DNA of 64,000 nt from Gammaproteobacteria bacterium (GTDB lineage Bacteria > Pseudomonadota > Gammaproteobacteria > DSM-16500): contig JACDDU010000002.1 of NCBI GenBank assembly GCA_013816845.1, forward strand, positions 62,001-126,000, written 5' to 3'. A program made the translations under genes and the position numbers. A model generated the notes under the pieces. That model had not been told where the DNA came from. It made no database searches and saw only the letters and a program-made list of their open reading frames with translations. Of this stretch, positions 18,852 through 28,200 are shown one piece after another; within the stretch, counting starts at the first letter, position 1, and each line of letters opens with the position of its first letter.

Positions 18852-19403
18852 ATGAGACTGAGTATTAACCAAGACAGTTTACTAACACCAGCATTATTTT
18901 TGCCCTCGCCGCATTGTGATGACCGCCCTTCCGAGGCAACAATCGACTTAATTGTGATTCATAACATTAGTTTGCCACCGGGTGAGTTTGGCACGGGCGC
19001 CATTGAAGATTTTTTTTGCGGTAAGCTTGATCCCACCCAGCATCCATATTATTCCCTGATTGTGGATTTGACTGTGTCAGCACATTTGCTTATTAAACGG
19101 AACGGCCAGCTGATTCAATTCGTTCCTTTTAATAAACGCGCCTGGCATGCAGGCGTTTCAAACTATCAAGGGAGGGAAAGGTGTAATGATTTTTCGATTG
19201 GGATAGAATTAGAAGGAACGGATTCTCTACCCTACGAACCCATGCAATATGACGCCTTAAGCGCAGTTGTTAAAGTTTTAAAAACTTATTATCCATGTAT
19301 TCTTTCCAATGCCATTGTGGGCCATTCAGATATTGCTCCGCTACGTAAAACCGATCCAGGAGCGGCTTTTAATTGGGATTATTTTAGGGAATTACTTGCA
19401 TGA
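18852..19403 (+). CDS. ampD: 1,6-anhydro-N-acetylmuramyl-L-alanine amidase
   Basis: A cytosolic zinc amidase that removes the stem peptide from anhydro-muropeptides during cell-wall recycling. The 183-residue product has VIHNISLPPGEFG with a zinc histidine, WHAGVSNYQGRERCNDFSIGIELEG in the centre and GHSDIAPLRKTDPGAAFNW at the end, giving the second histidine and the aspartate ligand. No signal peptide, in line with AmpD. The stop overlaps the ampE start by 4 bp. Confidence 0.95.
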   Translation: MRLSINQDSLLTPALFLPSPHCDDRPSEATIDLIVIHNISLPPGEFGTGAIEDFFCGKLDPTQHPYYSLIVDLTVSAHLLIKRNGQLIQFVPFNKRAWHAGVSNYQGRERCNDFSIGIELEGTDSLPYEPMQYDALSAVVKVLKTYYPCILSNAIVGHSDIAPLRKTDPGAAFNWDYFRELLA

Positions 19404-20239
19404 CTTTTATTGTTGCGTTTGTCGGTTTAGTAGTTGAGCGTTTTTTTGATTGGAGTCATTTGCGTCGTTGGGGTTGGTTTTTTTCTTATCAACACAGTTT
19501 AGTCAAACGGATTCCTTACGCTTCCTCTTATATTCTATTAGCAATTAATATTATTCCTTTACTGATGATCGTGGTATTGATTGATTTTATTTTAAAAAGT
19601 TTTTTATACGGAATTTTATCGCTTAGTTTTCAATTAATTTTCTTCTTATATTGTCTAGGTCCCCATAATCTTTGGGCAGATACTTTTGCTTGCATTACTG
19701 CTTTGACAAAAAATGAAGAGGCATCTGCTCAAGAAAAATTGGAAAGCACTTTTCATCTCACTATTTCTGAAAAAAATGTTTCTTTACAGAAAGATTTTTT
19801 GGGTCATCTTTTTGTTGCAGCGAATGAGCGCGTATTTGGCGTTTTGTTTTGGTATGTTGTGTTGGGTCCACTTGGGCCCTTACTTTACCGAACGATTTCT
19901 TTATCGACCGCCAAAGAACAGCGCCCCGATCCTAAACTCATGAAAACTGCCGGTCAGATTTTATCAATTTTAGATTGGATTCCCGCACGACTTTTTGCTT
20001 TTCTTTTTGCATTAAGTGGTCACTTTGTTGAAGTTTGCCAAACCTACCGCCGGTACTTTTCACTTTCTCCGCGTAACAATCACATTTTATTACGTGAGAC
20101 AGGACTTGCAGGTATTAGTGCAACCGATGCTATTGCAAAAAATGATGCAACGATTGAAAATCAAGCCATCAATCTTATTGATCGTACACTTGTCGTTGCG
20201 CTTATCTTAGTCGCGTTATTTACCTTGCTTTATCCATAA
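19400..20239 (+). CDS. ampE: AmpE-like inner-membrane protein
   Basis: The 279-residue membrane protein starts within the ampD stop (ATGA) and has about four hydrophobic stretches, with LGPHNLWAD and LGPLGPLLYRT in the loops and FALSGHFVEV near residue 203, as in the AmpE family. E. coli AmpE is linked to sensing of beta-lactam stress but its biochemistry is unsettled. No ampC or ampR gene is visible nearby. Confidence 0.85.
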   Translation: MTFIVAFVGLVVERFFDWSHLRRWGWFFSYQHSLVKRIPYASSYILLAINIIPLLMIVVLIDFILKSFLYGILSLSFQLIFFLYCLGPHNLWADTFACITALTKNEEASAQEKLESTFHLTISEKNVSLQKDFLGHLFVAANERVFGVLFWYVVLGPLGPLLYRTISLSTAKEQRPDPKLMKTAGQILSILDWIPARLFAFLFALSGHFVEVCQTYRRYFSLSPRNNHILLRETGLAGISATDAIAKNDATIENQAINLIDRTLVVALILVALFTLLYP

Positions 20240-20241
20240 CA

Positions 20242-21123
20242 ATGCATCGATGGTTTTGTTCTATTGTAATGCTCAGTATTATTCCTGCATTGAGCCATGC
20301 TTTTCTAAGCGATGATGTGGGTAACGTGATTAACCTTACAAAACCTGCTGAGCGGATCATTAGCCTTGCGCCTGATATTACAGAGATACTTTTTGCCATA
20401 GGGGCAGGTTCGAAAATCGTTGGTGTTATCCAAGGCTGTGATTATCCCGCGGGCGCTAAAAAAATTCCCATCATAGGCGCATTTCATGGGCTTGATTTAG
20501 AGCGGATTATTGCTCTTGAACCCGATCTCATCATCACTTGGGGTCATACTTTTGCGCATCAACTGGCTCCCTTTAAAAAAATGGGTATTCCTATTTATGT
20601 TAGTGCCCCGCATAAGTTAAAGGACATCCCGCGTCGCATGCGCGCTTTTGGCGAACTGACTCACTTGGGTGAAGAAGCTTCAGCTCAAGCTAAACTTTTC
20701 GAGCAAACATTGGCGGCTATTAAAAAGCGCTATAGTGCAAAATCGAAAGTCCGTGTTTTTTATCAGATTGGTACTTATACCTGGATGACGGTTAATAAAG
20801 ACAATTGGATTAATGAAGTGATTGAATTATGCGGTGGAGAAAATATTTTTAAGGAAGCGCAAGGGGTAGCGCCAAACGTCAGTATCGAGAGTATTCTCGC
20901 AGAAGACCCAGAAGTCGTCATCACCGACACTCAAAAATCCGATTGGCAAAAAGCTTGGCAGCCCTGGTCAGCGCTTTCCGCTGTCGCTGCAAATGCTTTT
21001 TTTGCCATCAATGCAGATTTGATCGATCGTGCTGGTCCCCGTTTGCTAAAGGGTGCACAGCAAATGTGCAATGCCCTGGAATCGAGTCGTCATCAAAAAG
21101 AAGCCGTAAAACAAAGCAGATAA
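20242..21123 (+). CDS. Periplasmic cobalamin-binding protein, BtuF-like
   Basis: The 293-residue product has a signal peptide (residues 1-20, ending ALSHA) and a helical-backbone metal receptor fold: RIISLAPDITEILFAIGAGSK, then GAFHGLDLERIIALEPDLIITWG. This is the BtuF pattern, a vitamin B12 receptor for an ABC importer; haem or siderophore receptors share the fold. A PduO-type cobalamin adenosyltransferase at 28.2-28.75 kb makes cobalamin the best guess. No btuC or btuD gene is adjacent. It follows ampE by 2 bp. Confidence 0.75.
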   Translation: MHRWFCSIVMLSIIPALSHAFLSDDVGNVINLTKPAERIISLAPDITEILFAIGAGSKIVGVIQGCDYPAGAKKIPIIGAFHGLDLERIIALEPDLIITWGHTFAHQLAPFKKMGIPIYVSAPHKLKDIPRRMRAFGELTHLGEEASAQAKLFEQTLAAIKKRYSAKSKVRVFYQIGTYTWMTVNKDNWINEVIELCGGENIFKEAQGVAPNVSIESILAEDPEVVITDTQKSDWQKAWQPWSALSAVAANAFFAINADLIDRAGPRLLKGAQQMCNALESSRHQKEAVKQSR

Positions 21124-21293
21124 ATATTTTCATTTTTTTCAACAACTTGCATAGAAGATTGCGGTAGGTTCCCTCTCTCCGAAAACTAATTGAGTTAAAA
21201 TAGACCGAAGTCTTTGGTTTTTACTGCCAATTTAGTTAAACTTACCCCCCAAAAATAATGCATATCATTTAGTTTAGGTTAGGAATTGTGTAA

Positions 21294-23951
21294 ATGACAA
21301 AAATGCGGAGTGATAATGATCCAACCGAAACAAAAGAATGGCTAGATGCCTTAGCTTCATTGATCAAGCATGAAGGTAAAGCGCGCGCAGAATTTATTTT
21401 AAAAAAATTATTAGAAGAAGCGCAAAAAAAAGGGGTCCAGCCAGTTGGTCAGTTAGCCACACCCTATGTCAACACAATTAATCCGCAAGACCAAGCTGCT
21501 TATCCTGGCGATTTAGAAAAGGAAGCCGTGATTGATGCCACGAATCGTTGGAATGCCATTGTTATGGTGTTACGTGCAAAACTTGCAGCGGGGGGTGTCG
21601 GGGGTCATTTGTCATCTTACGCTTCGATTGCAACGCTTTACGAGGTCGGTCTCAATCATTTTTTCCGGGGCACGACAGATAAACAATTGGGTGACTTGAT
21701 TTATTTTCAAGGTCATTCGGCAGAAGGAAATTATGCGCGTGCTTATTTAGAAGGACGTCTTACCGAACAACAGCTTCTCAATTTTAGACAAGAAGTTCAC
21801 GGTAAAGGGATTTCTTCTTATCCGCACCCTTGGCTGATGCCCACTTTCTGGCAGTTTGCTACCGTGTCACTCGGTCTTGGGATGCTGCAAGGGGTTTATC
21901 AAGCACGCTTCTTAAAATATTTAGATCATCGAGGGTTGCTCTCGCTGGGAGATCGCAAGGTTTGGGTATTTTGTGGTGATGGGGAAATGGATGAACCGGA
22001 ATCTATTGCAGGTTTAACCCTCGCTGCCCGAGAAAAATTAGATAACTTAATTTTTGTTGTTAATTGTAATTTACAACGTTTAGATGGGTTAGTGCGTAGC
22101 AACTATAAAATCGTTCAAGAGCTTGAAAGTGTATTTCGTGGCGCACAATGGAACGTCATTAAAGTTTTGTGGGATAGTCATTGGGATCCGATTTTTGCTA
22201 AAGATAAAAAAGGATTATTAGCAAAACGTTTAACTGAATGCGTTGATGGTGATTTGCAAACAGCTTATGTACGCGGTGGTGCTTACACGCGGGAATTTTT
22301 ATTTAACACGGAAGAATTGCAAGCTTTGGTTGCCGATTTATCTGATGATGAGATTGCGTTATTTCATCGTGGCGGACATGATTCAGTTAAAATTTATGCT
22401 GCATACCATGCAGCTGTTCACCATGCAAATCAACCGACCGTCATTTTAACGCAAGGTGTAAAAGGTTATGGTTTAGGAACAAAAACTGCGGAAGGCCGCA
22501 ATGTTGCTCATAATCAATTAGAAATGACCGAAGATGAATTAAAAGCTTTTCGTGATCGTTTTAAACTTCCTATTAAAGATGATGAATTGTTACAACTTCC
22601 TTTTTATCGCCCACCAAGCAATGATCCTGCGTTACAATATTTACAAGCTCGCCGTGAAGCGCTAGGTGGCTATATTCCTGAACGTCAAGTTGTCACTAAT
22701 ACGTTAGCGGTGCCAGCGCTTGCAGCCTTTGATGCTATTTTAAAAGGTTCGGCTGATCGCACGATGTCAACCACCATGGTACTCGGTCGCATTTTAAATG
22801 TTTTATTAAAAGACAAAATTATTGGCAAGCGTGTGGTACCTATTTTTTCTGATGAAGTTCGCACATTTGGATTAGAATCCTTATTCCGCCAAGTTGGGAT
22901 TTATTCACCGGTTGGCCAATTATATATACCCGAGGATAAAGAACAGTTCCTCTATTATCATGAATCGAAAGACGGTCAAGTGTTAGAAGAAGGTATTACA
23001 GAGGCTGGTTGTATGTGTTCATTTATTGCGGCAGCCACTTCTTATGCAACGAATCGCTTACCGATGATTCCTTTCTTTACTTACTACTCGATGTTTGGTT
23101 TTCAACGTGTTGGTGATTTAATTTGGGCAGCCTCCGATATGCGCGCGCGCGGATTTTTAATTGGTGCGACAGCAGGACGAACAACCCTCGAAGGTGAAGG
23201 GTTGCAGCATCAAGATGGCAACAGCTTATTAATCGCATCCACTTATCCAAGTTGTCGGGCTTATGACCCCACTTTTGGTTACGAAATGGCTGTCATTATT
23301 CAGCATGGCTTGCAAGAAATGTATGAGCAAGAAAAAGATGTGCTTTATTATGTCATGGCCATGAATGAGCGCTATGTTCAACCCTCCATGCCTGCAAATG
23401 TGGAAGCGGCGATTATTAAAGGGATGTATTTGTTCAAATCCCCTGTAAAGGCTAAACCACAAATTCAACTGTTGGGAAGCGGTACGATTCTGAATGAAGT
23501 GATCGCTGCGAGTGATTTATTGGAACAAGACTTTTCGATCCATGCCAATATCTGGAGTGTAACAAGTTTTGGTGAATTACGTCGTGAAGGCGCAGAGGTA
23601 ACCCGTCATAACTTGCTTCATCCCGGCGAGAAAGCAAAAGTTAGTTATGTGGCGCAATGTTTAGATCAACAAGCAGGACCCGTAGTTGCAGCAACTGATT
23701 ATGTGAAAGCGTATGCTGATTTAATTCGTCCTTATTTGAATAAAACTTACCTGACCTTAGGCACCGATGGGTTTGGTCGCAGCGATACCCGTACCAATTT
23801 ACGTGAATTCTTTGAAGTGGATCGTAATTATATTGTGGTCGCAGCCCTTCATGCCTTAGCCCAAGATAAAATCATTTCTGTTGATTTAGTGAAAAAGGCC
23901 ATAAAAAAATACGGTATTAATCCTAATAAACCCAATCCAGAAACAGTATAA
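21294..23951 (+). CDS. aceE: Pyruvate dehydrogenase E1 component (homodimeric)
   Basis: A thiamin-diphosphate-dependent decarboxylase that transfers the acetyl group of pyruvate to the lipoyl domain of E2. The 885-residue product matches AceE length (887 in E. coli). Recognisable segments are GGHLSSYASIATLYEVGLNHFF, the ThDP motif GDGEMDEPES with NLIFVVNCNLQRLDG, and LEGEGLQHQDGNS in the C-terminal half. Starts at 21294 or 21303 are both possible. It is the first gene of aceE-aceF-lpdA; no pdhR regulator precedes it. Confidence 0.97.
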   Translation: MTKMRSDNDPTETKEWLDALASLIKHEGKARAEFILKKLLEEAQKKGVQPVGQLATPYVNTINPQDQAAYPGDLEKEAVIDATNRWNAIVMVLRAKLAAGGVGGHLSSYASIATLYEVGLNHFFRGTTDKQLGDLIYFQGHSAEGNYARAYLEGRLTEQQLLNFRQEVHGKGISSYPHPWLMPTFWQFATVSLGLGMLQGVYQARFLKYLDHRGLLSLGDRKVWVFCGDGEMDEPESIAGLTLAAREKLDNLIFVVNCNLQRLDGLVRSNYKIVQELESVFRGAQWNVIKVLWDSHWDPIFAKDKKGLLAKRLTECVDGDLQTAYVRGGAYTREFLFNTEELQALVADLSDDEIALFHRGGHDSVKIYAAYHAAVHHANQPTVILTQGVKGYGLGTKTAEGRNVAHNQLEMTEDELKAFRDRFKLPIKDDELLQLPFYRPPSNDPALQYLQARREALGGYIPERQVVTNTLAVPALAAFDAILKGSADRTMSTTMVLGRILNVLLKDKIIGKRVVPIFSDEVRTFGLESLFRQVGIYSPVGQLYIPEDKEQFLYYHESKDGQVLEEGITEAGCMCSFIAAATSYATNRLPMIPFFTYYSMFGFQRVGDLIWAASDMRARGFLIGATAGRTTLEGEGLQHQDGNSLLIASTYPSCRAYDPTFGYEMAVIIQHGLQEMYEQEKDVLYYVMAMNERYVQPSMPANVEAAIIKGMYLFKSPVKAKPQIQLLGSGTILNEVIAASDLLEQDFSIHANIWSVTSFGELRREGAEVTRHNLLHPGEKAKVSYVAQCLDQQAGPVVAATDYVKAYADLIRPYLNKTYLTLGTDGFGRSDTRTNLREFFEVDRNYIVVAALHALAQDKIISVDLVKKAIKKYGINPNKPNPETV

Positions 23952-24010
23952 TCCAACTTTGCCTGGGGCAATTGCACTTAAGCGAAAATAAACTTAAGGG
24001 AGGATAGGTC

Positions 24011-25381
24011 TTGGCTTCAATTAAAAAAGTATTAACCCCCGATTTTGGTGGCACCGACGTTACAGTGATTGAAATATTAGTCAAACCTGGGGATAAGGTT
24101 GAAGTTGATACCCCGGTTGTAACTTTAGAATCTGATAAAGCTACCATGGAGTTGCCCACACCCGATGCAGGTCTCGTTAAAGAAATTTTAGTCAAAGTAG
24201 GCGATCAAGTTGCGACCGGTGCGCCTATTTTGACGTTAACCACAGCGGTTGAACAAGCCAGTAATCAAGCCGAACAAGTGGAACAAGCTGAAGTTTTGAA
24301 AAAAACAGAGCGCGCAGAAAAAGCGAAGAGTAAGAAAGCTGATTCAAAACAATCCACGGTGGAGCAAGTCAAAGATCGTGAAGAGAGTAAAATTCAGCCG
24401 CAAAAAGCTCAAGTGGACAATAACGACGATTTGAATGTTGAAGATCAAGATGACAATGTACTAACTGGCACCGTTCAAAAAGCGAGTGACACTCATGCAG
24501 GTCCGGGGGTGCGACGACTCGCGCGCGAATTAGGGGTTAATTTGGCGCAAGTCATCGGTAGTGGTAAAAAAGCGCGTGTTTTAAAGGAAGACATTCAAGC
24601 TTTCGTTAAAAATCAATTAGCAAGAGTCCAAGTTTCTTCTAGCATGCCTACCTATCATTTACCCAATATTGATTTTACTCAATTCGGCATCGTTTCCGAA
24701 CAGCCCTTGTCGCGCGTTAAAAAAATATCGGGGAAAAATCTTCAGCGTAATTGGATGCTTATTCCTCATGTGACACAATTTGGTGAAGCTGATATTACAA
24801 GTTTAGAAGATTTTCGAAAAGCACAGAAAACACAGCTTGATCATCAAAACGTGAAGTTAACGCCTTTGGTTTTTGTAATGAAAGCCGCCGTTGCTGCATT
24901 AAAAGCATTTCCAACTTTCAATGCATCACTGGATGCAACGGGTGAAAATCTAGTCTTAAAACATTATTTTCATCTTGGTGTTGCAGTCGACACGCCGGAT
25001 GGTTTAATGGTGCCTGTGGTGCGTGATGTAGATAAAAAAGGATTAGTCGACCTTGCGAAAGAATTAAGCGTATTAAGTGAGAAAGCCCGAACGAAAAAAT
25101 TATTACCCAAGGATTTACAAGGCGGTTGTTTCTCTATTTCAAGCTTGGGTGGAATTGGGGGAAGCGCATTTACACCGATCATCAATTATCCGGAAGTTGC
25201 TATTCTTGGCGTTTCCAAAGCAAGCGTTAAGCCTGTTTATGAAGAGGATCAATTTGTTCCCCGTCTTATGTTGCCGTTATCTCTTTCTTATGACCACCGC
25301 GTTATCGATGGCGCTGAAGGTGCACGTTTCATGGTGTATTTGACGCAAATGCTAAGTGATATTCGCAATTTGTTGCTATAG
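24011..25381 (+). CDS. aceF: Dihydrolipoamide acetyltransferase, pyruvate dehydrogenase E2
   Basis: E2 core of the pyruvate dehydrogenase complex, 456 residues. Domains in order: one lipoyl domain (residues 1-75, lipoyl-lysine K43 in ESDKATMELP), a charged Gln/Glu/Lys-rich linker (about 80-150), a peripheral subunit-binding domain (GPGVRRLARELGVN...KARVLKEDI) and the catalytic domain ending in SYDHRVIDGAEGARF with the active-site histidine and aspartate. E. coli AceF has three lipoyl domains, this has one. The start is TTG at 24011, directly after a strong AAGGGAGGA Shine-Dalgarno sequence; no ATG is available in the lipoyl domain. Confidence 0.96.
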   Translation: MASIKKVLTPDFGGTDVTVIEILVKPGDKVEVDTPVVTLESDKATMELPTPDAGLVKEILVKVGDQVATGAPILTLTTAVEQASNQAEQVEQAEVLKKTERAEKAKSKKADSKQSTVEQVKDREESKIQPQKAQVDNNDDLNVEDQDDNVLTGTVQKASDTHAGPGVRRLARELGVNLAQVIGSGKKARVLKEDIQAFVKNQLARVQVSSSMPTYHLPNIDFTQFGIVSEQPLSRVKKISGKNLQRNWMLIPHVTQFGEADITSLEDFRKAQKTQLDHQNVKLTPLVFVMKAAVAALKAFPTFNASLDATGENLVLKHYFHLGVAVDTPDGLMVPVVRDVDKKGLVDLAKELSVLSEKARTKKLLPKDLQGGCFSISSLGGIGGSAFTPIINYPEVAILGVSKASVKPVYEEDQFVPRLMLPLSLSYDHRVIDGAEGARFMVYLTQMLSDIRNLLL

Positions 25382-25390
25382 AGGAAAATC

Positions 25391-26818
25391 ATGAGTATTC
25401 AAACTGAAGTTGTTGTGCTTGGCAGTGGGCCAGGCGGTTATACTGCTGCATTTCGCGCAGCAGACTTAGGTAAAAAGGTAACACTTATTGAACGTTATGA
25501 CGCCTTAGGAGGCGTTTGTTTAAATGTCGGATGTATTCCTTCTAAAACACTACTCCATGCTGCAAAAGTCATAGATGATGCAGCAGATGCAGCACCGCAC
25601 GGCATTACTTTTGGGCAACCCGATATTAATTTAGAAAAGCTACGCGCTTTTAAAAATAATGTGATTGCGAAATTGACCGGTGGTTTAAAGCTTTTAGCAA
25701 AACAAAGAAAAGTAAATGTTATACACGGAGAAGGAAAATTTATTTCTGATCACGAAATTGAAGTGACAGCAAGTGATGGAAAAAAAGAAAAAATAACCTT
25801 TGAAAATGCCATTATTGCCGCAGGTTCAACGCCTGTGATGTTACCAGGCTTGCCAGATGATTCAAGAATTCTTGATTCGACCAGTGCATTAGAACTTGCT
25901 GATGTGAAAGGTACAATGCTCGTCATCGGCGGCGGGATCATCGGACTTGAAATGGCAACCGTTTATCACGCGTTGGGATCTAAGATAACGATTGTAGAAT
26001 TAATGGACCAAATCTTACCGGGTGCTGATAAAGATTTAATTAATCCACTTTTTAAACGCATTCGCGCTCGTTATGAAAATATATATTTAAAAACAAAAGT
26101 AGTAAAAGTTGAAGCCAAAAAAGATGGTTTGTATGTCACATTCGAAGGCGAGGGAGCAAGCGCTAATCCTGAAAAATTTGATCGGATTCTTTGCGCAGTT
26201 GGAAGGCGTCCTAATGGTAAGATGATCGATGCAGGAAAAGCCGGTGTCAAAGTCGATGAGCGTGGTTTTATCCCGGTTGATAAACAGTGCCGTACGAATG
26301 TTCCTCATATTTTTGCGATTGGTGATATTTGTGGTAATCCTATGCTTGCGCATAAAGCGATGCCGGAAGGTCGCGTTGCAGCTGAAGTGATCGCAGGCTT
26401 AAAACATTATTTTGATCCTAAAAGTATCGCAAGTGTTGCCTATACTGATCCTGAAATTGCTTGGACAGGTATGACTGAAAATGAAGCAAAAGCAAAAGGG
26501 ATTAAATATGATAAAAGCACTTTCCCGTGGGCTGCAAGTGGCCGCGCTCTTTCTATTGCACGAAGTGAAGGTATGACAAAGCTGCTTTTTGATCAAGATA
26601 AACGCATCATTGGGGCAGGGATTGTTGGAGTGAACGCTGGAGAATTAATCAGTGAGACCGCCTTAGCCATCGAAATGGGATGTGATGCGGAAGATATCGC
26701 TTTAACAATTCATCCTCATCCCACGCTCTCAGAAACGATACCGCTTGCTTCAGAAATTTTTGAAGGCACGATTACAGATCTTTATTTGCCCAAAAAGAAG
26801 GAAGAGAAAGCTGTATAA
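25391..26818 (+). CDS. lpdA: Dihydrolipoyl dehydrogenase (E3)
   Basis: An FAD enzyme that reoxidises dihydrolipoamide with NAD+. The 475-residue product has GSGPGGYTAAFRAA (FAD site), the redox disulfide C43-x4-C48 in GGVCLNVGCIPSK, a second Rossmann motif GGGIIGLEMA, and the catalytic HPHPTLSE histidine-glutamate pair. It follows aceF by 9 bp with GAGGAAA as ribosome binding site. Confidence 0.97.
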   Translation: MSIQTEVVVLGSGPGGYTAAFRAADLGKKVTLIERYDALGGVCLNVGCIPSKTLLHAAKVIDDAADAAPHGITFGQPDINLEKLRAFKNNVIAKLTGGLKLLAKQRKVNVIHGEGKFISDHEIEVTASDGKKEKITFENAIIAAGSTPVMLPGLPDDSRILDSTSALELADVKGTMLVIGGGIIGLEMATVYHALGSKITIVELMDQILPGADKDLINPLFKRIRARYENIYLKTKVVKVEAKKDGLYVTFEGEGASANPEKFDRILCAVGRRPNGKMIDAGKAGVKVDERGFIPVDKQCRTNVPHIFAIGDICGNPMLAHKAMPEGRVAAEVIAGLKHYFDPKSIASVAYTDPEIAWTGMTENEAKAKGIKYDKSTFPWAASGRALSIARSEGMTKLLFDQDKRIIGAGIVGVNAGELISETALAIEMGCDAEDIALTIHPHPTLSETIPLASEIFEGTITDLYLPKKKEEKAV

Positions 26819-26883
26819 GGTAATGGGGCTAAAGTATACTAATAAATGACTGCGTGAAATTAACAACCAAAGGAGTTTTTGTC

Positions 26884-27081
26884 ATGGCCGACGATTCAAG
26901 TTCAAGTATTGTTGCGATCGTTGCAATTGTCATTATTGTGTTTTTAGCTATTGCTGGTTATTACTTCTTTATGGGTTCCGGCGTTTCTAAAACAGAAACG
27001 GTTATTACCAATGAACCTAGTCGTGTTGAAGTCACAGCGCCTACCACAGATACAAGCCCAAACCCAGCGCCAAGCAATTAG
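26884..27081 (+). CDS. Small single-span membrane protein, unknown
   Basis: A 65-residue protein: short acidic/serine head (MADDSSSS), one strongly hydrophobic helix of about 22 residues ending GYYFFMG, and a Thr/Pro-rich tail (TAPTTDTSPNPAPSN). AAAGGAG lies 8 nt before the ATG at 26884, better supported than the GTG at 26854. No family is recognised. It sits behind lpdA and ahead of a terminator-like hairpin. Confidence 0.7.
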   Translation: MADDSSSSIVAIVAIVIIVFLAIAGYYFFMGSGVSKTETVITNEPSRVEVTAPTTDTSPNPAPSN

Positions 27082-27095
27082 CTAGCACTATCAAG

Positions 27096-27117
27096 CGCGG
27101 AGCGTTTCAGCTCCGCG
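27096..27117 (+). terminator. Terminator-like hairpin after the small membrane protein gene
   Basis: CGCGGAGC (27096-27103), loop GTTTCA, GCTCCGCG (27110-27117): an 8-bp GC-rich perfect stem, followed by a broken T-rich stretch (ATCTGTATTTCCTTTT). It lies 14 bp after the stop codon. Confidence 0.65.
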
Positions 27118-27236
27118 ATCTGTATTTCCTTTTATAACGTCATTGAAACCTGGCGTTTCATCCTGTTTACTAAGATATAATGTAATCCATCAACTTTCTT
27201 ATCAAAAATAATAAGTGAAAACACTGGGGAGCATGT

Positions 27237-28001
27237 ATGTTTAATCAATTGAAAATTTTATTGGGTTGGAAATCAGATGTCATTCAAATGAAACCACTTC
27301 TTGAAAATGAAAAGCAAAACGATGACTTTGCTCAATCTTTTAAAATGTACAGTATGTTTATTAATAATAATCAGAGCGCAAGTCAAAATAACGCTCTTGT
27401 TTTAGAAGCTGTTAGTGCCTATCTCGCAAAATCGCAGGAAGAATTTAAAAAGATTAACATGATCTGTCAAAATGCTATAACGCATCACGATGCTAAGATT
27501 ACTTTAGCGGATGACAGTTTTTCTTGTTCGGTTACAAATTCAATTCTTTCTTGCTTTAGCACATTGAAGAATTATTTAAACCAAGTTGTGCAAGGCGGGA
27601 ATGAACTGAATCTTTCTCGATTTTATTGGGAACTGAAAAAAAAGTTAGCTGATAGTTTGCAAGCATTACAAGAAAATCTGAATTCAATCGCGATCCAATT
27701 GGCGACCGTTACGGAAGAAGACGCACGCGCTGGATATATACCAGCTTGTAGTGTCAGTATTGAAACGTTAGACACTTTAATCCCACAAATCGAAATCTTA
27801 CAAAAAGATGTCAATCAGCTTAAGTCAGTCAAAGACATTGAATTAAATGCTGACGTTTATCAAAAAGTCACCGAAGAGAGTTTGGAAAAAATTCTTAGCA
27901 CGTTAACCGTATTTTTACGTCAAATGTCACAGTTTTATTTAACCAACGATTATCCCAAAGAAGAAGTGTCAGAGGAAAGGCAACAATTTCGCGTGCGTTA
28001 G
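27237..28001 (+). CDS. Hypothetical helical protein with glutamate-rich C-terminus
   Basis: A 254-residue protein of no family I recognise. It is predominantly alpha-helical by composition, with heptad-like stretches (LQALQENLNSIAIQL; ETLDTLIPQIEILQKDVNQLKSVKDIEL) suggesting coiled coils, and has no signal peptide or membrane helix. The ATG follows GGGGAGC. The last 16 residues include KEEVSEERQQF, similar in style to the E-block found near the C-terminus of many Dot/Icm substrates; that is suggestive only. It is followed immediately by the structured element at 28010-28153. Confidence 0.7.
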   Translation: MFNQLKILLGWKSDVIQMKPLLENEKQNDDFAQSFKMYSMFINNNQSASQNNALVLEAVSAYLAKSQEEFKKINMICQNAITHHDAKITLADDSFSCSVTNSILSCFSTLKNYLNQVVQGGNELNLSRFYWELKKKLADSLQALQENLNSIAIQLATVTEEDARAGYIPACSVSIETLDTLIPQIEILQKDVNQLKSVKDIELNADVYQKVTEESLEKILSTLTVFLRQMSQFYLTNDYPKEEVSEERQQFRVR

Positions 28002-28009
28002 AGATAAAA

Positions 28010-28153
28010 AAAGCAGGCATGATCGAAGGCCCGATATGATAAGTGGATGCCTCAGTGATGCTTTAGGCGTCCTTAAACAAGTAAGGATGCTCACCACATC
28101 AACTTTCTGACTTCCTCGAGCATGGTTGTAGGGCTTCGATCAACACCTGCTTT
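28010..28153. repeat. Stem-rich non-coding element, possible small RNA or miniature repeat
   Basis: Terminal arms pair: AAAGCAGG (28010-28017) with CCTGCTTT (28146-28153), and GATCGAAG (28021-28028) with CTTCGATC (28134-28141). Inside are GTGG (28043-28046)/CCAC (28094-28097), GGATGCCT (28045-28052)/AGGCGTCC (28065-28072, one G-U pair) and TCCTTA (28070-28075)/TAAGGA (28082-28087). The last two share bases and are mutually exclusive. No long open frame crosses it. It could be an RNA gene, a 3' UTR structure, or a dispersed palindromic repeat; the sequence alone does not say. Confidence 0.55.
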
Positions 28154-28200
28154 TGTGAAAGTATACTCGATAGAAAAAGTTTTTCAATTTAAGCTTTATT

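Noticed and set aside
20180-20241. Cobalamin riboswitch before the BtuF-like gene
   Set aside because: Only 2 bp separate ampE and this gene, leaving no room for a leader, and no B12-box was seen.
28010-28153. The structured element as 6S RNA, SRP RNA or tmRNA
   Set aside because: No match to remembered conserved sequences of these RNAs (no SRP loop, no tmRNA tag, no clear 6S bubble), and the neighbours do not fit.
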